Source: Bradyrhizobium sp. CCBAU 51765 (GTDB lineage: Bacteria; Pseudomonadota; Alphaproteobacteria; Rhizobiales; Xanthobacteraceae). Taken from it: a stretch of 64,000 nt of DNA. Position numbers and translations under genes: made by a program. Below, piece after piece: positions 9,901 through 18,017 of the stretch. Position 1 is the first letter of the stretch. Every line of letters starts with the position of its first letter. The notes under the pieces are model-generated. The model saw only the letters and a list, made by a program, of their open reading frames with translations. It was not told the DNA's origin and made no database searches. Location of the stretch: positions 7,367,001 through 7,431,000 of the forward strand of contig NZ_CP030038.1 of assembly GCF_015291725.1 (NCBI RefSeq). The letters run 5' to 3'.

Positions 9901-11072
9901 GACTGCGACACCCGGTGCTGCGGACGGAGATCGCTGCCGACCGTCTCGCCGAACGGACCGCCGTTGAAATGGAGCTTCGTCACGTTGCCCGGCTGCTCCA
10001 GCGCGAGCAGCGGAAACACCAGCTCGGCGAAGCGGTAAGCTTCCTCCAGGTGCGGATAGCCCGACATGATGAAGGTATCGATGCCGATGTCCTGATACTC
10101 CCTGATGCGGGCCGCGACGGTCCGGGCGTCGCCGACCAGCGCCGTGCCGGCGCCTCCGCGCACGAGGCCGACGCCGGCCCACAGATTCGGCGCGATCTCG
10201 AGCTTGTCACGCCTGCCGCCATGGAGCTGCGCCATGCGCTGCTGGCCGACGGAATCCATGCGGGCAAAGTTCTTCTGCGCCAGCGCGATGGTCTCGTCGC
10301 TGACATGCCTGATCAGCTCGTTCGCGGCGCGCCAGGCTTCGTCATTGGTCTCGCGAACGATCACGTGCAGACGAATGCCGAAGGAGAGCTTTCTGCCGCG
10401 CGCAGCAGCGACCTCCCTCACCTTCGCGATCTTCTCGGCGACCTGGGCCGGCGGCTCGCCCCAGGTGAGATATTTGTCGACGGTGTCGACCGCGACGTCG
10501 ATGCCGGCATCGGACGATCCGCCGAAGTAGAGCGGCGGCCGCGGCGACTGCACCGGAGGAAACAGCAGCCTGCCGCCCTCGACATGGATGTGCTTGCCCT
10601 CGACATTGACGGTCTTGCCGGCGAGGAGGTCGCTGTAGACGCCCAGGAACTCGCGGGTGACCTCGTAGCGCTCGTCATGGCCGAGGAAGACGCCGTCGCC
10701 CTTGTTCTCGACCGGATCGCCGCCGGTGACGACGTTGACGAGCAGCCGGCCGTTCGAGATGCGATCCAGCGTCGCCGTCATGCGCGCCGCCACGCTTGGC
10801 GATTGCAGGCCGGGACGGACCGCCACGAGATAGCGCAGCCGCTCGGTGAACGGCGCCACGCTCGAGGCGACGATCCAGGAATCCTCGCACGACCGGCCGG
10901 TCGGGATCAGCACGCCGAAATAGCCGAGCTGGTCGGCGGCCTGCGCGATCTGGCGCAGATAGTTGAAGTCGACCTCGCGGCCGCCGATGCCGGTGCCGAG
11001 ATAGCGCCCGTCGCCATGGGTCGGCAGGAACCAGAGGATGTTGCTCTTGGATTGACTCTTGGATTGGCTCAT
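9897..11072 (-). CDS. ssuD: FMNH2-dependent alkanesulfonate monooxygenase SsuD
   Basis: A 391-residue luciferase-like monooxygenase that cleaves C2 and longer alkanesulfonates to aldehyde and sulfite using FMNH2 and oxygen. SsuD motifs are plain: ILWFLPTHGDGRYLGT, LIPTGRSCEDSWIVAS, RPGLQSPSVAARMTATLDRISNGRLLVNVVTGGDP, PPLYFGGSSDAG and the GRKLSFGIRLHVIVRET region. The sequence is full length. The N-terminus has a doubled SQSKSQSK stretch of no evident function. Confidence 0.95.
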   Translation of the reverse strand: MSQSKSQSKSNILWFLPTHGDGRYLGTGIGGREVDFNYLRQIAQAADQLGYFGVLIPTGRSCEDSWIVASSVAPFTERLRYLVAVRPGLQSPSVAARMTATLDRISNGRLLVNVVTGGDPVENKGDGVFLGHDERYEVTREFLGVYSDLLAGKTVNVEGKHIHVEGGRLLFPPVQSPRPPLYFGGSSDAGIDVAVDTVDKYLTWGEPPAQVAEKIAKVREVAAARGRKLSFGIRLHVIVRETNDEAWRAANELIRHVSDETIALAQKNFARMDSVGQQRMAQLHGGRRDKLEIAPNLWAGVGLVRGGAGTALVGDARTVAARIREYQDIGIDTFIMSGYPHLEEAYRFAELVFPLLALEQPGNVTKLHFNGGPFGETVGSDLRPQHRVSQS

Positions 11073-11082
11073 GGATGTGCTC

Positions 11083-11169
11083 CTAACCGTAGGTCGTGCC
11101 GACTGCGGCGGCGACGATGCCGATCGAGAGCACGATGGCTGCGATCAGACGCTGAATGATACGTCTCAT
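11083..11169 (-). CDS. 28-residue hydrophobic peptide in the ssu operon
   Basis: A short frame reading MRRIIQRLIAAIVLSIGIVA followed by eight more residues, lying between ssuA and ssuD on the same strand. It has an Arg-rich N-terminus and one hydrophobic helix, so it could be a membrane microprotein or an unprocessed leader. It starts 38 bases after ssuA and stops 10 bases before ssuD. No homologue family is recognised by eye; coding status is inferred from its placement and composition. Confidence 0.45.
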   Translation of the reverse strand: MRRIIQRLIAAIVLSIGIVAAAVGTTYG

Positions 11170-11207
11170 GTTCAAACCCTTGTGGATGGGAAGGCCGGTC
11201 GGCACGA

Positions 11208-12158
11208 TCAGGCTGCCGGGTTGCGCCAGACGATGTCGCGAATCACGATCGGCTTCGGGATCAGGCCGAGCTTGTAGAAGCGGTCGGCGACGCCCTGCTG
11301 GGTCGCGACGATGTCGTCGGTGACGGGGCCGACCACGAATGACGAGCGGTTCGCCGCGATGGTCTGGATGTCGAGAGGAATGCCGGTGACTGCAGCGAGC
11401 GATTTCGCGACCTCGTCGCGGTGCTGCTCGGCCCATCTGGCGGTCGCGGTGGTGACGTCGACGATCTGTTGCAGGATCGTGCCGTGGTTCTTCGCAAAGT
11501 CGCGATTGGCGATATAGAACGAATTGGTCTTGGTGACCTCGCGCGCATTGATCAGGATGCGGCCGCTCTGCCTGATCTCGCCGATCGCGAAGTAAGGATC
11601 CCAGATTGCCCAGGCCTCGATGCTGCCATTGGCGAAGGCAGGCCCGGCGTCCGGTGGCGTCAGGTAGACCGGGGTGATGTCGGCATAGGTGAGGCCGGCC
11701 TTCTCCAGCGTCTGCACCACGATGTTGTGCGCGCTGGAGCCCTTGGTGAAGCCGATGCGCTTGCCTTTCAGTTCGGCGATGGTGCGGATCGGCGAATCCT
11801 TCGGCACCAGGATGCCCTGGCCGTTGGTGATGGGCTGGCCGGCGGCATAGACGATCGCGGCGCCCGCGGCCTGGGCGAACACAGGCGGGGAATCGCCAAC
11901 CGCGCCGTAGTCTACGCTGCCGACGTTCATCGCCTCCATCATCGGAGGCCCCGAGGAGAATTCGACCCACTTCACCTCGATGCCTTGGGGCGCGAAATGT
12001 TTTTCCAGGGCGGCCTGCTGGCGCGTAATGACCAGCACACCGTTCTTCTGGTAGCCGATACGAATCTCCTTCACCGCGGCTTGCGCGTTGCCGTGCGAGG
12101 CAAACGCGGCGACGGCCGCAGTTCCGACGGAAAGTTTCAGAAAGTCCCGACGCTGCAT
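11208..12158 (-). CDS. ssuA: Aliphatic sulfonate ABC transporter substrate-binding protein SsuA
   Basis: A periplasmic sulfonate-binding protein of 316 residues from this start. A twin-arginine-type leader (QRRDFLKLSVGTAAVAAF, cleavage after NAQA) is followed by the SsuA/NMT1 domain: EIRIGYQKNGVLVITRQQ, MEAMNVGSVDYGAVGDSPPVFAQAAG-like pocket region, GKRIGFTKGSSAHN and EAWAIWDPYFA. I preferred the ATG at 12158 because GGAGAG lies four bases ahead; an in-frame ATG at 12191 would add eleven residues. It is the first gene of the ssu operon. Confidence 0.92.
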   Translation of the reverse strand: MQRRDFLKLSVGTAAVAAFASHGNAQAAVKEIRIGYQKNGVLVITRQQAALEKHFAPQGIEVKWVEFSSGPPMMEAMNVGSVDYGAVGDSPPVFAQAAGAAIVYAAGQPITNGQGILVPKDSPIRTIAELKGKRIGFTKGSSAHNIVVQTLEKAGLTYADITPVYLTPPDAGPAFANGSIEAWAIWDPYFAIGEIRQSGRILINAREVTKTNSFYIANRDFAKNHGTILQQIVDVTTATARWAEQHRDEVAKSLAAVTGIPLDIQTIAANRSSFVVGPVTDDIVATQQGVADRFYKLGLIPKPIVIRDIVWRNPAA

Positions 12159-12543
12159 TCCACTCTCCGGGCCGCGTGCGGCCGTCATCATTCACGTTTG
12201 AGGAATGATGGTGTGCGTCATCGGAGCTGTCGAGATGTCCGGGAAAATAGCGATGCGAGCACTGCGGTGCATGCTGCGCGCGTGATTAATCTTTCGAGCG
12301 GCGAAGCGAATGAGGATGGAATTTTTCTGCACGCGAATGTGAGAGATGCACGGATCTGGTCGAGCGCTCCTCCGGTGGAACACAAAACGTGAAAAACAAC
12401 CCCATGCACAGTAGCCGAGACGTGCAAGATCAATGAATTACGATTTATCCGAAGTTTGCTTGACCCGTCGGGCAAAACAGGGGCATAATTGCATGATCCC
12501 GAATAAGGGCAGAGGTGTGAGGCCCCCCTTTCCGACTTCCACT
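12159..12543. other. Leader region between ssuA and the P450 gene
   Basis: About 385 bases without a convincing gene. It must contain the ssu promoter on the minus strand, but I could not identify -35/-10 boxes with confidence. The stretch is AT-richer than its neighbours. Confidence 0.4.
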
Positions 12544-12643
12544 GTCATTCCCCGCGAAGGCGGGGAATCCAGTATTCCAGAGGCGCCAATGCTTCACACG
12601 ACGGCTGCGGCGTACTGGATCGCCCGCCTTCGCGGGCGATGAC
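12544..12643. repeat. Intergenic palindromic repeat, CATTCCCCGCGAAGGCGGGG type
   Basis: The left arm GTCATTCCCCGCGAAGGCGG and the right arm CGCCCGCCTTCGCGGGCGATGAC face each other across a central block (CCAGTATTCCAG matched by CGTACTGGAT). This is a common Bradyrhizobium intergenic element and lies downstream of the P450 gene. Confidence 0.85.
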
Positions 12644-12703
12644 ACCGAACGTATGACGAGCGGCGCGCCACAATCATTCAGGTGAGCCCCGAGCACCACG
12701 GGC

Positions 12704-13864
12704 TTAGTGCCACCTCACCGGCAGATTGATCAGCCCGCGGAAGGCCCAGCCGCCGAGCCGCACCGGCTCGTCATCGGCGATCTCGAATCTGGCGCGCGCA
12801 AACACGGTCGGCAGCGCGACGTCGGCGATCATGGCGCGGGAGGCGAAGGCGCCGGCGCAGAAATGCGGGCCGGCGCCGAAGGCGACGCTCTTGGTGGTGT
12901 CGCGGCGCACGTCGAACTGGTCGGCGCGCTCAAAATGCTTCTCGTCGCGGTTGGCGGAGCCGAACATCAGGAACACGCGCTCGTCGGTTTCGAAGGCGAC
13001 GTTGCGGATGCTCCAGGGCTTTGCGATCCGCCGCGGCGACATGCCGATGGGCGAGATCCAACGGGCATATTCCTCGAAGACCTGCAGCCAGGACACTTCA
13101 CCGCGCAAGACCAGATCGAGCTGCTCGGGATGGGTGAGCAGCGCCCAGACCGTCCCGGCGATCGCCTTGCGCGGCTCGTTCTGCCCGCCCGAGATTGCGA
13201 GCTTGACGTTGGCGCGCACGCTCTCCATCGGCATGCCCGAGGCGAGAAGGACGCCGAGAATGCTCTGGTCTGGATGCTTGCGCATCACCGGCAGGATGTC
13301 GTCGATGGCCGCATCGATCCCCGACGTCGCGGCGTGGCAACGGGCCTCGACGGTGGGATCGCCGGCATAATTGGCGATGCCCTCGATCATGCCTTGCGAC
13401 CACGCATCCATGTGCTCGAAGCCGATATTGGTGAGGCCGGTGATCGACTTCAGGCATTCGCCGGAGAACGGCAGCGCGAAGTCACGCATGAAATCGATCC
13501 GGCCGGGCCCGAGGCGGTCGAGGATTCGATCCGCATGGGCCTGGAACAGCGTGGTCCAGTGCGCCTTCACCGTCTTCGGCGACACCGTCGGAAACATCGC
13601 GCGCCGCTCCACCTGGTGCGCCTCGCCGTCCTTGCGCATCATGTTGTGGCCCATCAGCCGGTTCATCAGGCCGGCGGGCTGGTGCGAGGAGAACACGTCG
13701 ATCTGCTTCTCGGAGATCGAGATGTCGTCGCGGCTCGTCAGCAGCGTCGAGCCGAGCTGCGGCACGAAGGCGATCGGCGCCTCTCGCCTCATCTTCGCGA
13801 GCATCGGATAGGGATCGGCCCAGAAGGCGGCGGGGTCGATGTCGATGCGCGGCGCGGTGCTCAA
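12704..13864 (-). CDS. Cytochrome P450
   Basis: A 386-residue soluble bacterial P450. The heme-binding loop FGAGPHFCAG places the thiolate cysteine at about residue 336. The K-helix ExxR motif is in FEEYARW. The I-helix oxygen-activation segment reads ISGGQNEPRKA, a variant with Asn-Glu-Pro in place of the common Asp/Glu-Thr pair, seen in a minority of bacterial P450s. The start is a TTG with AGGAGGG six bases ahead. No ferredoxin or ferredoxin reductase gene is adjacent, so the electron donor and substrate are unknown. Confidence 0.9.
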   Translation of the reverse strand: MSTAPRIDIDPAAFWADPYPMLAKMRREAPIAFVPQLGSTLLTSRDDISISEKQIDVFSSHQPAGLMNRLMGHNMMRKDGEAHQVERRAMFPTVSPKTVKAHWTTLFQAHADRILDRLGPGRIDFMRDFALPFSGECLKSITGLTNIGFEHMDAWSQGMIEGIANYAGDPTVEARCHAATSGIDAAIDDILPVMRKHPDQSILGVLLASGMPMESVRANVKLAISGGQNEPRKAIAGTVWALLTHPEQLDLVLRGEVSWLQVFEEYARWISPIGMSPRRIAKPWSIRNVAFETDERVFLMFGSANRDEKHFERADQFDVRRDTTKSVAFGAGPHFCAGAFASRAMIADVALPTVFARARFEIADDEPVRLGGWAFRGLINLPVRWH

Positions 13865-14076
13865 GGCGGTCCCTCCTGATTTCGTATGCTTCAGGGCAGA
13901 TTAGCGAACTCCGCGGCCGCCGTCTGTCCCTAGCGATAGGGACGGGCGGCATTGGTCTGTTTCGTGAGCCTCCGGCAATGAACTATTAATCGTGAGCACG
14001 CGCCTCACGTGCCAGCTGATCGATTATCGCCTAAGTTGCAATCGACAATCATCGAAGAGCTCTGGCGCAAAATCGC

Positions 14077-14292
14077 ATGCAACCATCCGATTGGGCCGTT
14101 GTCCTGTACTACGCGTGGCCAGTCATCTTGATACCCGCGGGATGGCTCGTGTTAGGGCGATTGTGCCGGGAACGCGCAGCTTCCGGGGCATCGATGATCG
14201 AATTGCGGGAGCAGCACCTCGCAGAAACACACCGGATGAGCGCTGTGATGGAGAGGATCGCAGCTGTTCTCGAGAAGAACAACGGGAAATAG
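14077..14292 (+). CDS. Small membrane protein, first of a tandem pair (71 aa)
   Basis: A 71-residue protein with one N-terminal transmembrane helix (VVLYYAWPVILIPAGWLVLG), then a basic stretch and an amphipathic coiled segment ASGASMIELREQHLAETHRM..MERIAAVLE. The second half closely matches the next protein (14321-14572), so the two arose by tandem duplication. The ribosome-binding site is weak. No known family is recognised; a membrane-anchored coiled coil is what can be seen. Confidence 0.6.
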   Translation: MQPSDWAVVLYYAWPVILIPAGWLVLGRLCRERAASGASMIELREQHLAETHRMSAVMERIAAVLEKNNGK

Positions 14293-14320
14293 TCGAAGTT
14301 ACTGGCTTGGGAGGTTGTGG

Positions 14321-14572
14321 ATGACCGTAGCCGATATACTGCTTGCGATGTACTCTTGGTGGCCGTTCATCCTGATGGTGGGCGGCTCGATCCTCGCGAT
14401 GCGTGCGATGCGCCAACGCACGTCGTCAGGTGCCACGATGATCGATCTGTATGAGCAGCAGATTGCCGAAACGCGCCGAACGAATGCCGGATTGGAGCGA
14501 ATCGCTGCTGCTCTCGAGCTTGGGATGGGCACGGCCGGATCCCAGGCCAATAAGGGTGGCGGAACCGCTTGA
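14321..14572 (+). CDS. Small membrane protein, second of a tandem pair (83 aa)
   Basis: An 83-residue paralogue of the preceding protein, with a transmembrane helix (LLAMYSWWPFILMVGGSILAM), then RTSSGATMIDLYEQQIAETRRTNAGLERIAAALE and a glycine-rich tail. GGGAGG six bases before the ATG at 14321 decides the start over an upstream TTG. It is 28 bases after its paralogue and probably co-transcribed. Function unknown. Confidence 0.65.
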   Translation: MTVADILLAMYSWWPFILMVGGSILAMRAMRQRTSSGATMIDLYEQQIAETRRTNAGLERIAAALELGMGTAGSQANKGGGTA

Positions 14573-14690
14573 ATACGCAAAATGTCCGCGAGACCAAATC
14601 GACGGCACGACGGTGAAGCCCCCCAATCCAAATAGGCATCGATCCAGTTGGCGATACCGCTGGACTCCGGATCGCGCGGGCACTGCATGG

Positions 14691-14852
14691 ATGCTGATGT
14701 CAGCAATTATCGCTGTCGCCATCTTTGCGGCCGTCGTGATTCATTATCCACTCCTGCCACAGCGAAACGCCGGTGCCGGCTTTGGACCCGACTGGGACTG
14801 CACACCTCAGCCCAGAGGCGAACCCACTTGCATCAAGAAGATTGATCGGTAG
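14691..14852 (+). CDS. Small membrane protein with conserved C-terminal Cys motif
   Basis: A 53-residue frame with one hydrophobic helix (MSAIIAVAIFAAVVIHYPLL), then RNAGAGFGPDWDCTPQPRGE and a CIKK tail with two cysteines. The FGPDWDC..P.CIKK pattern looks like a conserved exported or membrane protein of Bradyrhizobium, from memory of similar sequences. The start is uncertain: a GTG at 14556 overlapping the previous gene would give 98 residues. It would form a three-gene unit with the two genes upstream. Confidence 0.5.
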   Translation: MLMSAIIAVAIFAAVVIHYPLLPQRNAGAGFGPDWDCTPQPRGEPTCIKKIDR

Positions 14853-14935
14853 ATCAGCCTGGACCTGCCGCCTGGACAATCAAGCAGTTGCTATCGCGGC
14901 CCCTAGATCGCCGCCCGTCGGGACCGAGGACTAAC

Positions 14936-15808
14936 CTACCGGGCCTCGGCAACCTTCGGCCCGGATGACGGTATCTGCGCGTTGGCCGCCGAGGACCGGT
15001 TCGACGGCGATGCCGGGTCCGGCGACCGGAAGGCGGCATCGGCCGGCGCTCCCGGGGACGGCCTGCGGGCTGCGGTCGCCGGAAGCACGATCACTTTCGC
15101 TCCGACCTTCACCCGCTCGTAGAGATCCGTGACGTCCTCGTTGGTCAGCCGGATGCAGCCGGACGACACCTTCTTCCCGATCGTCGCCGGATTGTTGGTG
15201 CCGTGAATTCGATATTCGGTCTCGCCAAGATACATCGCCCGGGCGCCGAGCGGGTTGCCGGGGCCGCCCGCCATGAACCGCGGCAGATAGGGCTGGCGCG
15301 AGACCATCTCCGCAGGCGGATGCCAATCCGGCCATTCGGCCTTGCGGGCCACGGACTGCTCACCGGACCATGTGAAACCTTCGCGGCCAACACCGATGCC
15401 ATAGCGCATCGCCTGCCTGTCGTTCAGGACGAAATAAAGGAACGTGTTTCCGGTATCGATGATGACGGTGCCCGGGGCCTGGCGGCTCGTGTAGTCAACC
15501 ACCTGGCGGACGAGCGCTCCGGGAGCGCCAGCATCGGCTTTTGGCGGTTCGACCAGCGGAGCCGGGACCGGAATCGGAGCTGGAGCCGGGGTGAGAGCCG
15601 CCGTGGACGCATGAACTGGAGCCACGTAAACCGGCGTTGACGATGCCCGGGCTTCGCGCGCGGACGGTGTCCGTGCCGGTTGCACGCTCGCCGGGCGAGA
15701 CAGCAAACCGTACCCCAATGCGGCGACGGCCACCGCGCCAATGGCAACTCTCGCGGCCATTGGTATTGCGAGCGTCTCAGCCTTTTCACGTTTGGCCCGC
15801 TTGCTCAC
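14936..15808 (-). CDS. L,D-transpeptidase (YkuD family)
   Basis: A 290-residue envelope protein. A charged N-terminus and a single membrane anchor (RVAIGAVAVAALGYGLL) are followed by a Pro/Ala-rich linker and a YkuD domain with IHGTNNPATIGKKVSSGCIRLTN, placing the catalytic cysteine near residue 218 with its HGTN and SSGCIR motifs intact. Such enzymes make 3-3 peptidoglycan cross-links or attach proteins to the wall. The GTG at 15808 is chosen because GGGGAGA lies just ahead of it; a longer frame exists to 15850. The C-terminal 50 residues are a Pro/Ser-rich tail beyond the domain. Confidence 0.9.
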   Translation of the reverse strand: MSKRAKREKAETLAIPMAARVAIGAVAVAALGYGLLSRPASVQPARTPSAREARASSTPVYVAPVHASTAALTPAPAPIPVPAPLVEPPKADAGAPGALVRQVVDYTSRQAPGTVIIDTGNTFLYFVLNDRQAMRYGIGVGREGFTWSGEQSVARKAEWPDWHPPAEMVSRQPYLPRFMAGGPGNPLGARAMYLGETEYRIHGTNNPATIGKKVSSGCIRLTNEDVTDLYERVKVGAKVIVLPATAARRPSPGAPADAAFRSPDPASPSNRSSAANAQIPSSGPKVAEAR

Positions 15809-16072
15809 GTCTCTCCCCAGGTCATCATGCCCAAGAGAGGTACCCAGCAAAATTTAAGAAACTTCCAAGCGATTTCGCTCAGACTGGAACCGCAAGCTGT
15901 GGTTAACGCCGAACTCGCGTCGATTTGGCTTGGGTTCTGCCAAGTCCGATCCAACCTCGACCGCGCCGACGCGGCCAGACGCCATCATAATCTTCGCCTT
16001 AGTGCCAGAACCGGACATGCCGCCTTTGCTCGCGTCACCACTTATGCCTTGCGAGCGCGGAATGATGACACC
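15809..16072. other. Intergenic stretch without a recognised gene
   Basis: About 260 bases between the L,D-transpeptidase start and the end of the RTX-like gene. No frame with a credible start or family pattern is seen. It should hold the promoter of the transpeptidase gene. Confidence 0.4.
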
Positions 16073-17446
16073 TCATCGAGCACCGCCGCTCGGCGCGTCT
16101 GACGTCGGGGATCGACGCTCGTTTGACATCGCTGCTGGCTTCCGCGGCTGTTGATATGGCTGCAACTCGCCCGCCTCTGTGAATACGAAATTAAAGCACT
16201 GATCATTAATGGTCAGGCGGCTTTTGGACGGCTCGTGCACTAGGGTGCTTTTCATTTCCCAATGCACGTCTGAGGGTCGAATGCCGGGGCCAAATACGAT
16301 GAAGTTGCTGAATTGAGACGCCCAATTCAGGCGGTTGCGATCGTTCGTACGAAGAACTGATTGGCTACAAGTCTTGGTGATGATATCGTCGCCCCAGCCC
16401 TCTTGCAGCACCACGATATCATTGCCCCACCCCAGATGCAGAACATGGTCGCCACGGCCCGGGTTGACGATGTCATCTCCCCAGGAGTCATCTAGTACGT
16501 TGTTGGCCTTGCCGAGCACGAAGAACTGATTGCCGAAGGCGCATTTCAGATTACCGCCGCCGGCCTGGCCGCCGAAGTAAAAGCCCTTACAATCGCTACC
16601 GCTGTCGACCGTGCCTACTGCGGCTTCCGGGTTGAATAAATAGCGGGGGCCTATCGGCGCCCCCGGATCGGGACCGAGCCCTCCATTTGGAAACAGCGTT
16701 GGAAGTTTGTGGTCCTTCATCAAATCGATCAGAATTTTCATGGTCGGCCGGAATTCGGCAGGCGCTCGATCCATCGCGGCCTCGTAATGCGCGATGGCTT
16801 CTGCCGGCGTGGCCGAGAGCAAGACGCGGACCTCAGCGGGATGCAGGATCGGTGCTGGAGCGCGCATGTAGTGGTTGCGAGAGGGCGGGATCGAAAAGTA
16901 TGTACCAGCGTCATAGTTGCCCTGAAAACTCGTTTCGGCCAAACCAGACTCCTGCTGTGCCGCAGCCAGAAAGCCGCGGTAGTGATCGTGCATGTAGCGC
17001 ACGTTTTCGCCAGCCCCCTCCCACTGATAAGCCCATACGGGACATGATGAGCGATTGACGATATCTACGTCAGCGGACGCGCCGCTGACGCGCTGCTCAT
17101 CACGTCCAAAGAGGATGATTTTTTGCAACCTTGCACCCGACTGCAACTCGATGCGCCACAGGCTCGGCTTGAAGGAACTAAGGGCAAGCACCACCGGCTT
17201 ATCGGTTGGCCCGATAACGATGCGGCCGGAGCCAGAGTATGAACCGATCAGATGCAACTCGGCAGCTTGGTCTGTCGGTACTATCTCGTTGAGATAGCCC
17301 GCATCCCTGTTGTCTCGCAGCAAGGGAGTGATCGAGGTCGGCGGATGGGAGAGCGGCAGGCTTGTACAGCTGGGCTGCGCCTCCGCTATGAGTGGATTAG
17401 CCGCGCATAGGCCAACAACAAACAACCAAAGCGCCAGGCATCGCAT
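16073..17446 (-). CDS. Secreted protein with degenerate RTX-like repeats, function unknown
   Basis: A 457-residue protein with a Sec-type signal peptide (LWLFVVGLCAANPLIAEA, cleavage near residue 23). The middle is unrecognised, with an NHYMRAPAPILHPAEVRVLL block. Near residues 330-375 are short glycine/aspartate repeats of the pattern DDSWGDDIV..GRGDHVLHLGWGNDIV..EGWGDDII, which resemble hemolysin-type calcium-binding nonapeptides but are degenerate (GWGDDI rather than GGxGxD). Several cysteines suggest an oxidising compartment. The composition is less GC-rich than that of its neighbours, which hints at transfer. No type I secretion genes are adjacent. Confidence 0.6.
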   Translation of the reverse strand: MRCLALWLFVVGLCAANPLIAEAQPSCTSLPLSHPPTSITPLLRDNRDAGYLNEIVPTDQAAELHLIGSYSGSGRIVIGPTDKPVVLALSSFKPSLWRIELQSGARLQKIILFGRDEQRVSGASADVDIVNRSSCPVWAYQWEGAGENVRYMHDHYRGFLAAAQQESGLAETSFQGNYDAGTYFSIPPSRNHYMRAPAPILHPAEVRVLLSATPAEAIAHYEAAMDRAPAEFRPTMKILIDLMKDHKLPTLFPNGGLGPDPGAPIGPRYLFNPEAAVGTVDSGSDCKGFYFGGQAGGGNLKCAFGNQFFVLGKANNVLDDSWGDDIVNPGRGDHVLHLGWGNDIVVLQEGWGDDIITKTCSQSVLRTNDRNRLNWASQFSNFIVFGPGIRPSDVHWEMKSTLVHEPSKSRLTINDQCFNFVFTEAGELQPYQQPRKPAAMSNERRSPTSDAPSGGAR

Positions 17447-17556
17447 TCGCGGATGTCCTCGAAACTGGGTTTGAAGATCATCGGCTGAATATGGCTAGAG
17501 GCGAGCGAACTCGGAAAGGACCAAATGAACTAGCGTTAATGGGGGGTATCTGAATA

Positions 17557-17919
17557 TCAACGCGATGCCCGCTCCGGGTCAAAGGCGCCGTTTGAGCAGT
17601 CGGTCGGGTACTTCCGGTCTACCCCAATGAACGGACCTCTCCAGAGCCGGTCGCCATATCTCAAAGGTGCCACTTCCAGGATGCGCAGCACGCCTCCGAA
17701 GTAGACGTTCGCGTTACGCGGACCGGCCGCGACACCACCTGTTATCAGGCCCTGCCGCAGGACATCGCCGCTGGCGGCAGATATGCGCCACTCACGATGA
17801 ACATGCTGCCGCTCGGCGGCCCGCGCTTTGAACTCCTGAGCCGTCCCTGCCGGCCAGGCTGGAGACCCAGCTTGCGCACTTTCAGGATTCCGCTCTACAC
17901 TCTTAGACAGCATCGACAC
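17557..17919 (-). CDS. Hypothetical protein, 120 aa
   Basis: A 120-residue frame with no signal peptide or membrane helix. The second half (VYFGGVLRILEVAPLRYGDR, then WRGPFIGVDRKYPTDC) reads like a folded domain, while the first half is polar with many Ala, Arg and Glu. No family is recognised. It lies divergent from the large PATR protein gene, with about 100 bases between them. It could be a remnant rather than an intact gene. Confidence 0.35.
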   Translation of the reverse strand: MSMLSKSVERNPESAQAGSPAWPAGTAQEFKARAAERQHVHREWRISAASGDVLRQGLITGGVAAGPRNANVYFGGVLRILEVAPLRYGDRLWRGPFIGVDRKYPTDCSNGAFDPERASR

Positions 17920-18017
17920 ACTAAAGTATCCACAAGTTGTGTCTCGCGATTAACGGGACATTAACCCGCGGCTCAAGCGCGTACCGTGGCGTTGTCGGAC
18001 AGGAGTGGACCAGCCCC

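Noticed and set aside
8069..10038. Very long plus-strand frame opposite ssuB-ssuC
   Set aside because: It is the antisense shadow of the ssu genes, as expected in GC-rich DNA; its protein is a His/Asp/Ala-rich mixture without motifs.
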